DNA from: Linnemannia hyalina
Taxonomy: Eukaryota; Mortierellomycota; Mortierellomycetes; Mortierellales; Mortierellaceae
DNA: 64,000 nt
Assembly: GCA_019671135.1 (NCBI GenBank)
Contig: JAHRHY010000001.1
Span: 1,116,001 to 1,180,000 of the forward strand
Direction: 5' to 3'
Shown here: positions 34,389 through 46,103 of the stretch, piece by piece
Position numbering within the stretch: the first letter of the stretch is position 1
Layout of the letters: every line of letters begins with the position of its first letter
Notes under the pieces: generated by a model
Seen by the model: the letters and a program-made list of their open reading frames with translations, nothing else
Told to the model about the DNA's origin: nothing
Database searches by the model: none
Translations under genes and position numbers: made by a program

Positions 34389-36759
34389 ATGAAGAACGTG
34401 GGGGCTCGCTTTCGAAACCGAAAGATAAACAACAAGCAGCTGCTCCATGTCTACCGCGCTGTCGATATCCCTGACCTCGATGAGACCCTCAACCTCCAAC
34501 GCAGCATCCCTCAGACGGAAACCGGTGTCGACAAGGAAGAAGAAACGGTATGTATATCTCCCCTCTGACATGCTACATGTGTTGCTTGGCAGGGCGGCTA
34601 TTTTTTGGTGTCAGCCTGTTTGTGTTTTTCCCGCCAAAAAAAAATGTTCATTTATTGGCACAACTTCACAGTCAAAGGACAAGTGATGGTTGTGCTTCTT
34701 AGCCTGCACACCAGAAGTCATCATCATCAGTCATCATCATCATCTCGACAGCAATATGAGTAGAGACCCCCCTTTCCCTCTCGCTCTTACTCTCTCCCTT
34801 TATCCCCCTACTTCCGACACCAAGCTGAGAGCTGCTCTCTTCGCCCCGCCCCCTCTCCCCTCTCCCCCTCTCCTCCCCCCCGAGCGTGGTCACGTTTTAT
34901 CAAACACGCACTAGTTAGCTGACTGACGCCTCTTCATATCTGATTCACGAATGACATACAATAGGAGCACCACTTGCAAGCTGCCATCTCTGCGTCCAAT
35001 CTTTCAACTACCACAGGCGAAGCCAAGGCCCTGTATATTCCCACTCCAGATGCCAGCCGGAAAATCGACAACTACCGCGACTTTTACAGTCGTGCCTTCA
35101 CAGAGCCCTCGACTCTGATCCGGTTCTCTTCAACGGTTGAAGACTGTGTTGGCTGCCCTTACAATATGGATGATGAGGATGACAAATGGCTCAAAGAGTT
35201 CAACGAGAAGCGGGACAAAGACGACATGCTGGACGAGGACCACTACGAGTTGATCATGTGGCAGTTTGAAAAAATCACAAACGAGCGCGTCCCATACCTT
35301 CAACTGGTAAGTGCCGCTCGATGACTCTGCTACTTTTAATGACATAATCCAATCATTAGATCCCACCTCTAACGCTTCTTGCGTGCTTCATTCACTGTGA
35401 TTCAATGTACATAGGATAGCGGCCAGATCCCGCCACTCGATGACCTGACGGCAACATTCACAGGACCACAACTTTTGCCTCTCAAGAAGGTTGCTACATC
35501 TGTCTACCCATGGTGGAGCGACAGAAGGACAAAGAGAGGCGGCAAGGTCATCACGCCCCAGCTAAAGGCAGGTTTTTCTTCTATCTTGAATGCTGTGAAG
35601 TACAACCATATATATTAATCTCCGCAAATGAGCTGTCATGCCCTGTGCCCCACACTAACCATGGCCCTTGCTATTAATCTCCGACTCTATAGTTTGAGGA
35701 AGTGGTGCGCAATGAGTCTGACCCATACCTTTGCTTCCGTCGTCGCGAATCCAAACCCATCCGCAAGACCAGACGTACCGACCAGCAGTCGATCGAGAAA
35801 CTCCGAAAGCTCCGCATGGAGATGGAGAGTGCCCGCAGTCTGCTCGAGATGGTCTCTCGTCGCGAGAAGGTCCGCAAGGAGTCGTTGGTCCTCGAGCATA
35901 TGATCTTTGACCAACGCTGCAAGGTCCGCGAGTACAGGAAGAACCTCGGCATCAAGGACGACGACGATGATATCCAGAGCCAAAAGGTTTGTCTTCGATT
36001 CCTCTTTTCTCCTTGTATGCTCTTTCACGACAAATGAATTATTATATTGGTTCTAACTGGTTTCTATTACACTGTTATTTCCCGCTGTACAAATAGAAAA
36101 AGATCAGAAAGGTTGGAGAGACCAGTGCTACCATCCGCATCCCTCTCAACTTCAAGGATCGCGAGGCCATCTCTGCTCAAGAAGACTCTAGAAAGGATCG
36201 CTCAGCACTCTCCAGCATCGAGTCAGAATTGGCCAAGCGCAGAGAGGACGACGTCGGTTGGGAGGACCTCACAGACGTATGTGTACAATCTGCATTTGGT
36301 TATCTTTGTGCTGCCACCCCTTATGTTACATTCATACTAACCATTCTCCTCTTATCTCCATGTGATTTACAGAACCCATACCAGCCTTTCTTGGTCCCAT
36401 ACGCACAGCAGTGCTTCAAGATCCTTCCCCAGCAGAGAAACGGCAAATACGTCTCGTTCAGGAAGCGCATGGGTCGTGGCGGTCGCCTTCATATCGATCG
36501 TCAGTACGCCCGGCCAAGGTCATCGTCATACCGGGACCCATACCAGAAAGACCCTTATGGGATGTACGATGGTGTCAACACGTTCGACAAGTTCCGTTTT
36601 GACGATGACTCTTTTGATCAAGAGGACGTGATCGATGATGTCCGTGACGCGATGATCCGGTACCGTTGTACCCTTTTATCCGAGACCGACCTCCGGAGCC
36701 TGTCGACCTCGTCTCGCCACCACTTTATCCCGATCACGCACGGCGGGCATCCTCAGTAA
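34389..36759 (+). CDS. EPL1: Enhancer of polycomb-like protein Epl1 (NuA4 subunit)
   Basis: Six exons, 34389-34547, 34965-35306, 35415-35567, 35693-35986, 36097-36276 and 36373-36759, give 504 residues, all joined at phase 0. Epl1 is the scaffold of the NuA4/piccolo histone H4/H2A acetyltransferase, binding Esa1, Yng2 and Eaf6 through its EPc-A region. Seen: the N-terminal basic stretch (RFRNRKINNKQLLHVYR), IPTPDASRKIDNY, EDHYELIMWQFEK, then PQLKFEE followed by SDPYLCFRRRE and KTRRTDQQSIEKLRKLR, all characteristic of the family. The C-terminal part (MGRGGRLHIDRQYARPRSS) is basic and less conserved. The join PQLK-FEE requires a GC-AG intron (donor GCAGGT at 35568): the nearby GTTTTT donor would run into a stop. 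It starts about 0.9 kb from the divergent ITFG2-like gene. Confidence 0.95.
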
Positions 36760-37274
36760 CTGGACTCTCCACCTCCTTTCTGGACGCTTCTTCGTCCTTT
36801 TTTTTCATGACTCACTCCTCTGTTCCTCTATTTTTTTGACCCGACAGCGACATTGTTTCCTATACTTCATATTTGCTACACTACCCTGCTCTCTTTCTTT
36901 TCTCTTTTTCCATCATTTTTTCTTGCGCTCTTTCTTCCACCGACTTGCACATATTTCCATTCATTAATCCACACAAAAAATTATTGTACTTTTAGTATTC
37001 CACATGTACCACAAAACAAAGAAATGAGAAGAAACAAGAAAAGAAAAAAAAAAAAAAAAAAGAGAGTGGAAACATCTGGCGTTATGAGTCCTTGTAGCAT
37101 GTATGTTCCGTCGCGTCGTCCAGTTTTTTTTTTTGTAAATTATTTCCCCCTTTTCGTAATAAAAAAAACTATGCATTGGAGTTTACTACCCTCTCTCTCT
37201 CTCTCTCTCTCATATGATGGTATAGCTTTTACGTGTCGTTTTTAATTATGATGAGGAGAGGGTTATATTATGTT
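36760..37274. other. Convergent intergenic region, EPL1 / S41 peptidase
   Basis: 515 bp of T-rich and A-rich 3' flanks: an A-rich run at about 37041-37060, AATAAAAAAA near 37160, and a perfect (CT)10 at 37191-37210. No gene. Confidence 0.55.
37191..37211. repeat. (CT)n microsatellite
   Basis: Ten uninterrupted CT units plus a C, about 65 bp past the S41 peptidase stop codon. Confidence 0.9.
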
Positions 37275-39472
37275 CTACTTCTTCTTAGGGGTAAGGTCGT
37301 TGGCAATCTTGACCCAGACGTTATCGGGATGTCTGGCAGAGACGGGGTCCTGATCGAGATGGACAGTGGCAGCATAGAACTGAGAGTCGTACTCGAGGGG
37401 GACGGTGCTGTTGGCATGGGCATACAACTCACCCATGGGCAAGTTGGCCGTACCCATAATGGGCAACTGAATAGGGGCAGTCTTGCCGGGAGCCTTGTAC
37501 TTGATCATGGACAAGTCAGCAACGATCGAGCCAACCTCAGTCACGAATCCACCAGGGAAGGAGAAGTACGAAAGGGGTCTTTTGGCGATTCCACCAATAG
37601 CATAGGTCTTTACATTCTGGGTGATGGCAAAACGGGTGGCGATCATGGAGCAAGCAGAGCCACAGAAGCCGTTGGTGATGATGGCCATGTTCTGGGGCTT
37701 GAACTTGAGCTCCTGGCCCTTCTTGAGGGGGAGGAAGGACCACTTGAAGGGGAAGTAGGAACGTTGGGAGAAGGTGACGGTGGTAGAGCCACGCTTCTGG
37801 CGGACGTCCTTGGTGAACATGGAGGTATCCTTGAAGCGCTGGTTAGTTGCTGCAGAGACATACTGGGTGGCGTCGAGCATCGAGTGGGCAGTGTGGACCT
37901 TGATCGCCCGACGGGAGGCATCCTGGATCATCTTGTTGGTCTTGATATCCTGGACAAAGTAAGGGTCGGCCTTGGGGAAGAGAAGGCGGTTGATGTAGTA
38001 GGCAAAGTCGATGAGACCACCACCGTTGTTGGTCATGTCAAAGATCAACTTGGTGCAACCCTGGGACTGGAGCTTCTGGAGACCCTTGGCAAAGTTGAGG
38101 TACTCATCTGAATCATACTCGTGCTCCTCAGTGTCCTCGGTCGCAATGACTGCAACACAGGCGTCCTTGACCTTGCTGCCCGTCAGGCGGTAGAAGGCAG
38201 AGGTACGAGTCGTAGCGACCAGCTTGGCCTGAGTGATGACAGGGGGGGTCTTGGGCTCGCCGTTGCGGCCGTTGGACTGGCCTGGCTTGGGTTGAGTGAT
38301 CTTTCCGCGCTCGCGGAAGGTCGTGAGAGCGGGGGCGGTTTCGCCGGCACCCTTCTTGGAACTGGCAGCAAGGGTTCTTGCGGCGGCGGTAGAAGGCGAG
38401 CGGCTGTTGCTATGGCTGTTGTAATCGGCGCCCGAGTTCTGGCACTGGACTTCCCAGTACGACTTTGTGTTGGTAAAAGTGCTGTACTCGTAGTAGTCAC
38501 TGGGGCGAATAACCCAAGGCACAGTCAAAGTCTGAACGGGGCCCTTGGCGCATTGGATGGTGTACTTGAGCGACTCACCGGAGGGGAGCTCATAGCGGTT
38601 GGCGAAACCACCAGGGCTGGAATACCACTCATCGTACCAGGAGGTGCTGGCCAAGGCATCGTTGAGACGGACACCGGGGTCCTTGGAGATGGCCGAGACA
38701 CGATCAGTAAAATCCTGGATGGCCTTGAGGGCAGGCTGGCCGTCGATGGTCTGGACAACACAGTCGGTAAGGGAAGAAGGGTTGCTGGGGAGACCCTTCT
38801 TACCGATGGTAGTGTCGACGTAGAAGACGCGAACGTCTTGCTTGCCGTTGACGACAGGGGCGTAGAGCGAGAGGGGCTGCATGAACCTGGCAGTCATGTA
38901 GCAGAAGTCTATTTTCGAATGAATGTGTGCGCCCAAAATCGTATTAGCGCCCAGAACAGCCAGACCAATGAAAACAAAATTCCGAAAATTGGGATGGTGC
39001 AAGGGGGGGGGAACATAATCGATCGGGTGAAGGGAAGGAACTACTTACTCCTGTAGTTGACATGGCCATCGTTGAAAGAAGCAGCCAGACGAGTAACAGC
39101 CAACTGGAACTCATAATCATTCGCCCACTTCTTCTTACGGATCGCATTCAACTCCTTCAACGCATCCACAGGTGCAGTGTTCAAAGGAGAACCAGCGACT
39201 TTGGTAGGGCCAACCTTCGCCTGATCAATAAAGACGAAGAAATTGCTGTACGTGTTCTCGAGCGCGGTGAGCACCTTGGCGGCAACATCGGGATTGTACT
39301 TGTGGTTGTTGAAGCAGCGCTTGACCACATCGTACGTCAGATGGGGGTCGGTGTTGGATCCTTGTTTGGCGAGCTCTGCGCAAGGGTCTTTGTTGACGGG
39401 TTTGGGCGCTGCGTCGGAGGATGTAGCCATGCAGATCGCGGCGGCGATGGTGAGGAGAGAGGTCACTTTCAT
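37275..39472 (-). CDS. Secreted S41-family (CPAF-like) serine peptidase
   Basis: Minus-strand exons 39472-39049 and 38908-37275 give 685 residues. S41 peptidases (C-terminal processing and tricorn-core types) cut with a Ser nucleophile. Seen: a signal peptide (MKVTSLLTIAAAICMATSSDA), an N-terminal domain ending in SFNDGHVNYRN, where the splice joins to FCYMTARFMQPL, and a central region. The catalytic-type domain follows, with KLIFDMTNNGGG (substrate-positioning strand) and AIITNGFCGSACSMIATRF, where the serine of GSACS is the probable nucleophile. A Ser/Ala-rich low-complexity insert lies before the domain. Length and layout fit the fungal CPAF-like group, which is secreted. The antisense strand of exon 2 also carries long open frames (292 and 311 codons); these are shadows. 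The substrate is unknown. Confidence 0.9.
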
Positions 39473-41300
39473 GATGGGTTAGGTATCTATTATATGTAGG
39501 TTGAGTTGTCGAAGAGGTATGCTGCTAGGATGCGGAGTCGAGTTTGTGTATGAAGGGAAGGGGCTTTGCAATTGAAGGTCTGCGATGTGTGGGGGCGGAT
39601 GATCCCTGGAAAGGGCTGGAAGGGGTCGCTTCTTTGCGACTTGGAGGGGAGGATGATAAAGAGAGAAAGGAGGAAGGGAACCAAGGGGGTGTGGATCCAC
39701 GAAAAGCCTTTGGAGGAGGAGGAGAAAGAAGGAGATGAAAAGAAATGGTAGGGGTTGCGACAAAAAAAAAAAAAAACCGGGCGTCGTCTTGGCTCCCCAT
39801 GCATCCTTTTAAATGATCCTGGCCCAACTGGAGGTAAATAAAGTTCGGGTTCTATTTTTTTTTCTGACATTGGGTGTGGACAATTGGCAGTAGGAGTACT
39901 TTAGTCTGGCTTCCCATTGAACCATCGCTGTCTGCACACTCCCATGTATCGGGGTCAGAGGTAAAGATATTCATCGCACGAGTGAGTTTTTTTTTCTTTT
40001 CCTTCAATCCATACATTATTGCTCTCAAACCTACTGTGCACTCACCTGTTCTCAGTTCACCAATTGTGCCTTAAACTACATGCAAACAAACTAGACTGAC
40101 TGAACCAACCTCCTGCAAATAGCCCGTGAGCAGTGAACAGCAACAGGGAAAAAGAATGTACAGTTCTCCCCGGTAAGTTATTATTTTCGTCGTGGTTTAT
40201 TACCTGAATCATATGCCATGTTCCCACCTGGCCGGCCATTATTGGTTTTTTTTTTTTTGTTCCTCTCCTAGGTGCACTTTACAAACCATCTTTTGTGTCC
40301 ACTTCATTTCATCTAACGCCCAAATGGCCACCTTTGCCATCTAGTTTTCCTTATCCATCTGGACATTGGGGTATAATAAGTACATGCATAGGCTGACATG
40401 AGCCAATAACGAGTAGAAAGAAGGTGGAGTATCAATTCTCTTCCTGTGAGTGAGGGACAAAAAGTACAAAAAAGGCGTCTAATGGCACCCACCCACTTGG
40501 ATGTGCATGCAAAGGGTTACGGCGGTTCAAAATACATTCATCAGCCGAAATTACTATTTTATTCAGACAGGGAGTAAAAGAGGATGAAAGAGGTACCAAC
40601 GTGAACTTTGGAGTGGACGAGAGCTGTCTGGCATGTTTGTAAAGGAATGAACGAATGCGTTGCATACACAGCGAAAAATGCTCACATTTTTCTCTCCCTC
40701 TCTTTGGTTTGCATTATTTTCGAGAATCAGATAAAAAAAAACCTGGAACAGTACTCAAGCCCCGATAAAGGTCATCCTTTTCGTGAGAAGGGATAAAACA
40801 AACAACCAACGAAAGGCCAGTCCAGGGTCAAGTATTACTCACGACTTTGTTTTTGTTTTGTTTTGTTTTGTTTTCGAGATGGGCAACATCCCTTCCGCTA
40901 TGACAACGACGTGGTTTTGATCTGGCTGACAACAGACCCTCCCCGGCAGCCGAAAAAGCAAAGAACTCGTCCCACGGGTTGTTATGTCCAGCAGTCAAGG
41001 TTTGGCCACTGTCAATCTTTTTTAGTGCCTGTTTTCATATGAGCGACATTAGTTCGCTTATCAGATTGTCCAGATCTATTTTAATAAAAGGGTTCTACCG
41101 GATCCCGACCACTCTCTCTCTTTTGGTCTGGAGCCCACAAAAAGACCCAACTTGGTTGCCCCACATAACTGGCCATCCGACGGATCATGAATCGAGAACC
41201 CAATGAAAGAAAACAACAAGCCCAATAGCCCTCAGCAACGAATATGTATTGTTTGTGTGTTCTGCATGCCTGTCCATTTGTCCATCTTCTCGCATGCAAT
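39473..41300. other. Intergenic, no gene seen
   Basis: 1.83 kb between two minus-strand genes. It holds the S41 peptidase promoter (right of 39473) and the ERD2 3' flank (left of 41301). A TTTTG repeat lies at 40846-40874. Scattered 60-120-codon frames are unsupported. Nothing resembling a tRNA, small RNA or conserved coding exon was recognised. Confidence 0.5.
40846..40874. repeat. (TTTTG)n pentanucleotide repeat
   Basis: About five to six copies of TTTTG, one with an extra T, in intergenic DNA. Confidence 0.9.
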
Positions 41301-42582
41301 CTATTGAGGAAGTTCGAACTTGGCGCCTTTGAGAACCCTATGAGATACATGCAACGCATACGACGAGCAATTGAGAAATAGGGGTGAACAAAAAATTAGG
41401 AGTGAGTGAGTAATCTGCTTTCTTTGGAGACCTCGAGTATTCTTGAACCCATGCCCTCACTCCTTTCTTTCTTTTCGTCAACCATATTCGCAAGCAAACT
41501 GCAACAGCAAAACGGACCCTTGTTAGTTTACATACTTTGTAAAGTAGATGTAGAAAAAGTCGCAGTAGAGTCCAGTCTGCACAGCTCCCGCAATCCAGAC
41601 AATCCAGTCGACGTAGTACTCAGTCCTGTACCGATAGATCCAATTGACGAGGTAGAGTCCACGATATGTTCCCAATGCAAAGAGGTAGTGGGTGGTGATG
41701 ACTTCGGCCTCGCCGGTTTTGGTGAGCATGAAGAGTTGTGGTAGGATCGCCACTGCTTCGAGATAGATCGAAAATGTCCAGAGTACCTAGAAGGCACAAT
41801 GTACCGTAAAGACGTGTGGTAGCAGTGAGTGTGTATATCCATATGGTGGTTGTCTCCGTTACAGAAGGAGGATGAAACCCTGTGCTCACTGTGATATGCC
41901 TCCCGAAGTACTTGGTATGTTTTTTCTTCTCTCTCCATCTCTCTCTCTCTCACTCGGACTCTCCCACACAGCTCCCGCTAGGCATTCGTGAAGTCGTAAT
42001 TGACCTCCGTCGAGATATTCACTGCCTGACGGTCCCCTCCCCATCCCTAGCTAAACACTTTTTACCTCCTGGACTGTAAACGCATAATTGGCGATTAGCG
42101 CTAAAGCAGCGACACCACCGACGACATATTGGACTTTGAAGGTATCAAGACGAGGATCGTTGGTTGCTTTGAACGTGAACTTCATCAGGTACACAATGTA
42201 CAACGAGGACGCGATAAAGAAGACCTTCATGGTGGTGTTGTAGAGAGATTGGAAATTGGCAAACAGATCCGTATAGCGCGTCAAGAACACCGTTGCGTAG
42301 AGTGCTTGCGTCTTGAGCGAGATGCCTATTAGACCGAGAGGTAGAGAGAAGGGAAGGTAAGACGAGAGAACGAAGTGATGGGTCATTGACCCTCCTCTAT
42401 TCCCGGTTGTGATTCCAGTGATTCCTGAGTTCTCCATTGCTGTAGTCTGCTCTTTTTTTTTTTTTTTTTGGGCCTAGACAAGAGCACCAACCTGAGACGG
42501 AACGCGTCTTCTGTATTTTGAGTAATAGGATAAATATCGATGCCAGGTGCATCAGGTCCGCGGCGAGTCGGAACAGATTCAT
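41301..42582 (-). CDS. ERD2: ER lumen protein-retaining (HDEL/KDEL) receptor ERD2
   Basis: Minus-strand exons 42582-42492, 42325-42066, 41786-41536 and 41337-41301 give 212 residues, exactly the usual ERD2 length. The receptor is a seven-helix Golgi protein that binds HDEL/KDEL ends of escaped ER residents and returns them in COPI vesicles. Seen: [60 protein letters not shown], then [16 protein letters not shown], a [18 protein letters not shown] segment, NWIYRY and [15 protein letters not shown]. The last exon is only 37 nt and restores the conserved terminus [11 protein letters not shown]. Reading through its intron instead would end after a premature TKYVN. That final intron has a GTATGT donor and a CTAAC shortly after it. 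All phases agree. Confidence 0.97.
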
Positions 42583-43045
42583 GGCCAGGTGTCGACTGCA
42601 AACAGATCACTGGTTGGGTGGTGAAGTGTATATGTGTTGTCGAGCAGTGATGGAGTGGACGGTAAAAGGAGAAAAGGAAGGGGGGAAGGCAGCAAAGGAA
42701 GGAGGACGAGGGGGCAGAGGATAGGGGGAAAAGGTCCGGGTCGCATAGACAGCGTAGGAAGACTTCACAAACATGCCTCACTTACTCTCTGACGACCATA
42801 AGCAGCTTGGCGCCATCCTGCGTCATCGATCAGGCTCCATGTCGGATCCCTTCTTTTTCAACATGTTGTCCTGCTAACCAAAATATCGTATTCATTCTCG
42901 CCGCCACCATAGTCGACCAAGTGTCATAGTTACAACACACATGAAAGACATCACTTCAAAAATGACCATTCAAAGAGTCTCCTCTCTTTTCCGAGCCATT
43001 TATTACAATTTTCGGGGAGGTAATGCTAAAAGGATAGCAGGTGCT
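42583..43045. other. Intergenic, ERD2 promoter and eS26 3' flank
   Basis: 463 bp between co-directional minus-strand genes. Read on the minus strand, the part just upstream of ERD2 is pyrimidine-rich. No further gene is seen. Confidence 0.5.
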
Positions 43046-43825
43046 TTACAGAGGCTTGGCAACCTGAGCGGGAGCGACCTTCTTACCATCCTGGAAGTGC
43101 GAAAGGAGAAAAAAAGAACATGAGAACGACGTCAGTTACAGGCAATAAGGTAGCACATAGAAAAAAAATGAGTTGTTTCTGAAATGTCAATGTTTGCACT
43201 CATACCTTGAAGCGGAAGCGTGGTGGGGGAGCACGGCTGCGACGGCCGACATGGGAACGAACACGGACAATGTGGGCGTGGACAGCGCAGGAGATGCAGT
43301 AGTGGATCTTGATGTAGAACTTGGGGAGGGTGTACTCTATTCATCCGTAATATGAAAAGAAAGAGCGTAAGTGGCAGGTTTATAACTGATAAGCTCTGTC
43401 GAGACCACTTGAGCCTGTTCCTGAATGGACTTTTGGGAGACAATCAAGATATGTAGGTGCATCTTTGTTGTTGAACAGTCGTAGGTATTTTCTCTCCATA
43501 AGCCGCCCTTGCACACAAAGACATGTCCACTCTCCAGCCGCAAAGAAAATAACGACTCCTGCAGCCTTGCAAAACTGATCCACTTGATCCTGTATGGGTA
43601 TCCCGTGGAAGCGCCTCTCCATGAGTGTCTTGGGTGGTGATCCTTACCCTTGTAGACAAGAGCCTCAGTGATATCACGGACGGCAGCCAACTCGACCATA
43701 GGGCGGACGGTGTAACGCTTGATGGCCTTGTCCTTGGGGACGCAGCGGGAGCAGTTGGAGCAGCGGACGGGCTTAACGTGGCCACGACCGGTCTTGTTGC
43801 GTCCGTGGTTTCTTCTCTTGACGGT
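43046..43825 (-). CDS. RPS26: 40S ribosomal protein eS26 (5' initiator exon not located)
   Basis: Minus-strand exons 43825-43648, 43336-43206 and 43090-43046 encode 117 residues, starting [20 protein letters not shown]. eS26 lies at the mRNA exit channel of the small subunit. Seen: the zinc-type cysteines in [14 protein letters not shown] and [17 protein letters not shown], the conserved [11 protein letters not shown] after the second splice, and [14 protein letters not shown] across the third. Only the initiator Met is missing. The exon begins at a CAG acceptor with ACC in frame, so the upstream exon should end in ATG, as in many fungal ribosomal protein genes with an intron directly after the start. 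On this strand ATG followed by GT occurs near 44719 (GTTCCT) and 44918 (GTACAA); neither donor is convincing. The last exon is 15 codons including the stop. Confidence 0.93.
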
Positions 43826-46081
43826 CTGTTTGAGTGAAAAGTAAAACGATGCCGAAAGAGGTTGATAGGTAAGTACTGGGGTTCCAAAGATGTGTGTTTG
43901 AGTGTGCGAAAAGAGCGGTGCTCGGTCCTGTTTGGAAAAGGTTGGTGCTGTGCTGAAGAAGCGGGATCGTCCTAGGGGATCGATCCACTTTCCTGTCCCG
44001 AGTACACACAGGGTCCCATCAAGAAAACGATCGCTTCCTGTCATAGAACGGTAGCACCCTGGTTTCCCTTCCAGAGCTCCCGAGGCACATCGATAGTTCG
44101 TCCTGGGTAAACCGTAGCTCCCTTACGACAAGGATGCAAGATCATTAAGCCAACCAAGGTCCGATGATAGATTCCTCCTGCCCTGCCGGTTCTTTATGTG
44201 CCAAGTCCCTCATCGATGTTCGATGTAGGAACCAGTACTCCTGTGTCATATTATTTTGACGATGGGTTCCAGACAGAGGGTTCATGCCGACTTCGTGAGA
44301 TGTTGGTCATGCATAGTTGAAGGGTGTTTGATAGAGTCCTGCTACAAAAAAAAGTAGCTGATAATGGTGGATAATGACGGATGAAGGGATGTTGGGTTTT
44401 GGGTGTATCGATGGATGCCGATGGGTTCGATGAGTCGATGGATCGATGGTTGGTGGGATCGGATGTGTGTGTTGGCCATGTTGTCCCATATGAAATCCCG
44501 TAGTAAACGCCCTCTGGTCTGAGTTCAGTATACTTTCCATGATGGGAAGTTGAAAGGGAGAGCTTCCGCCACACCCCCCGCCAGTCGCATATCAATGAAA
44601 TTTCCAATTGCCTGCATCCACGCGCCCCTTAACCCTCCTTTCCAACCACTCCTCCTTCGAGCAGAATCAAGCACTCACACGTAGAAGAAAAGTATGGAGG
44701 ACTACAAGAGAGGAACCATTAAACTGTTACTATCGTATATCATACCCATGGTTGCAAGAGGTTCCATCGACACACAAAGCCGTGGCAATATAAGAGAGAA
44801 TAAGTTCCCACGATACCTCCCCCACTTCTAGCCATTCATGCTGCTCTTAATTGTCTATATGGTTTATCGTGTCCATCTCTAGCTTTTGTCAAGCCTAGAT
44901 AGCCACTGATTGTACCATCTTCTGTTGCTGTTGATGCTGTTGTTGTTGATGCTGTTGTCCGTTCATGCCAAATGCTGTTCTCCTCCAAAAGAAGACGTGG
45001 AACGTTAGCTTAGGTTGTCTGGCTGTCAACATCGTCATCATCATCGCCATCATCGTCCACCGCCTTGTGCTCACTTTTTGCCTTCTCCTCTCTCTTTTTC
45101 TCGCATGCAAACAACACAAGCAGACCAAAAAAGGGCTGAAAAGGCTCATTGTGCGCTGTCAAGACCCGCCGTTTTTTGCATAAAGTTGCAGGGGTGGTGC
45201 GTTTTTTGTGCGAGGGGCGTGTTTATGCATGGATTGGACAACAAAGAAACAGCTTCCCGCCATAATCGCCAACATCATTTGACCAACGCTCGGAGAAACA
45301 AAGAGAGGTTGAAGGGTGGGAGAACAGGAGAGTGTGTGTGTTAGTGAAAAGGTGTTGCCGGATAGATAGACCCAGATTCGTGTCGGGGGAATGAACCTTT
45401 TTCTTTTGGTGTGGGCAGTAGAGGTGGCACTGGAAGAACAACAATTCATGTGGTTTCCATGGCCGAGGATGATCCCCAATGCATATCTTGAAGAGGGATA
45501 CACATTTTGATGATGGAACAAGGTAGAACGAAGAAGGACATAGGGCGGTGTCGATTCTGGTCTTGACCGGGGGTTGTGTGCATGCAATCTGCCCTACCGT
45601 CCTACCCTGCACCGCACAGAAGGTCCTCTTCGTGTGTGAAGGAATATTATTCAGCGGAAAAAGAAAACAAAAACGGACAGGGTACTACAGCAATGCACAT
45701 GTACGTCAACAGGAACAGGAAAGGGCGTCCCCACATCCTCATCTACACTGGGAATTCTTTTCTTGCCTTCGTGTCGTGTCGTGTCGTAGTGCGTTTTGCT
45801 CGTCTGCATGTGGCATCTCTCCCTCTCTCCCCCGAGGAAAACGGAAAGTGTTCGTCGCACTTTTGTTGTGGTCGATCGAGAATTGTTTTTTTGCCGCTTT
45901 GGATGCGCCTTTTTTTTGTTTTGCTGCTTAGCAAAAAGGAACAGAAAAAGGCAAATACTTAATGGCCAGTGTGCTGATTTTTTTTTGGGCTTGTACCAAA
46001 CCCCTTGGCATTAGCATGGGGCAATGCAAAGGTTGAGCAAGGAGAAAGAACAGGGAAAGAAAACAAGAAAGGGAGGACGGG

Positions 46082-46103
46082 CCAATTGCCAATTGCCAAT
46101 TGC
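46082..46103. repeat. Three tandem CCAATTG units
   Basis: CCAATTG repeated three times with 7-bp spacing, each containing a CCAAT box and the palindrome CAATTG. Confidence 0.8.

Noticed and set aside
37233..39056. Long open frames on the plus strand (292 and 311 codons) opposite the S41 peptidase gene
   Set aside because: They are antisense shadows caused by codon bias. The minus strand has signal peptide, splice signals and peptidase motifs; the plus-strand products have no domain.
41500..41535. Short 37-nt intron ending at TTGCAG (41499) for the ERD2 3' end
   Set aside because: Too short and it yields a non-ERD2 terminus. The acceptor at 41338 restores the conserved [11 protein letters not shown] end.
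44417..44435. GGTTCGATGAG resembling a tRNA B-box
   Set aside because: It lacks the CC end of a B-box, has no A-box at the proper distance and no cloverleaf; it is part of a GATGG-rich repeat.
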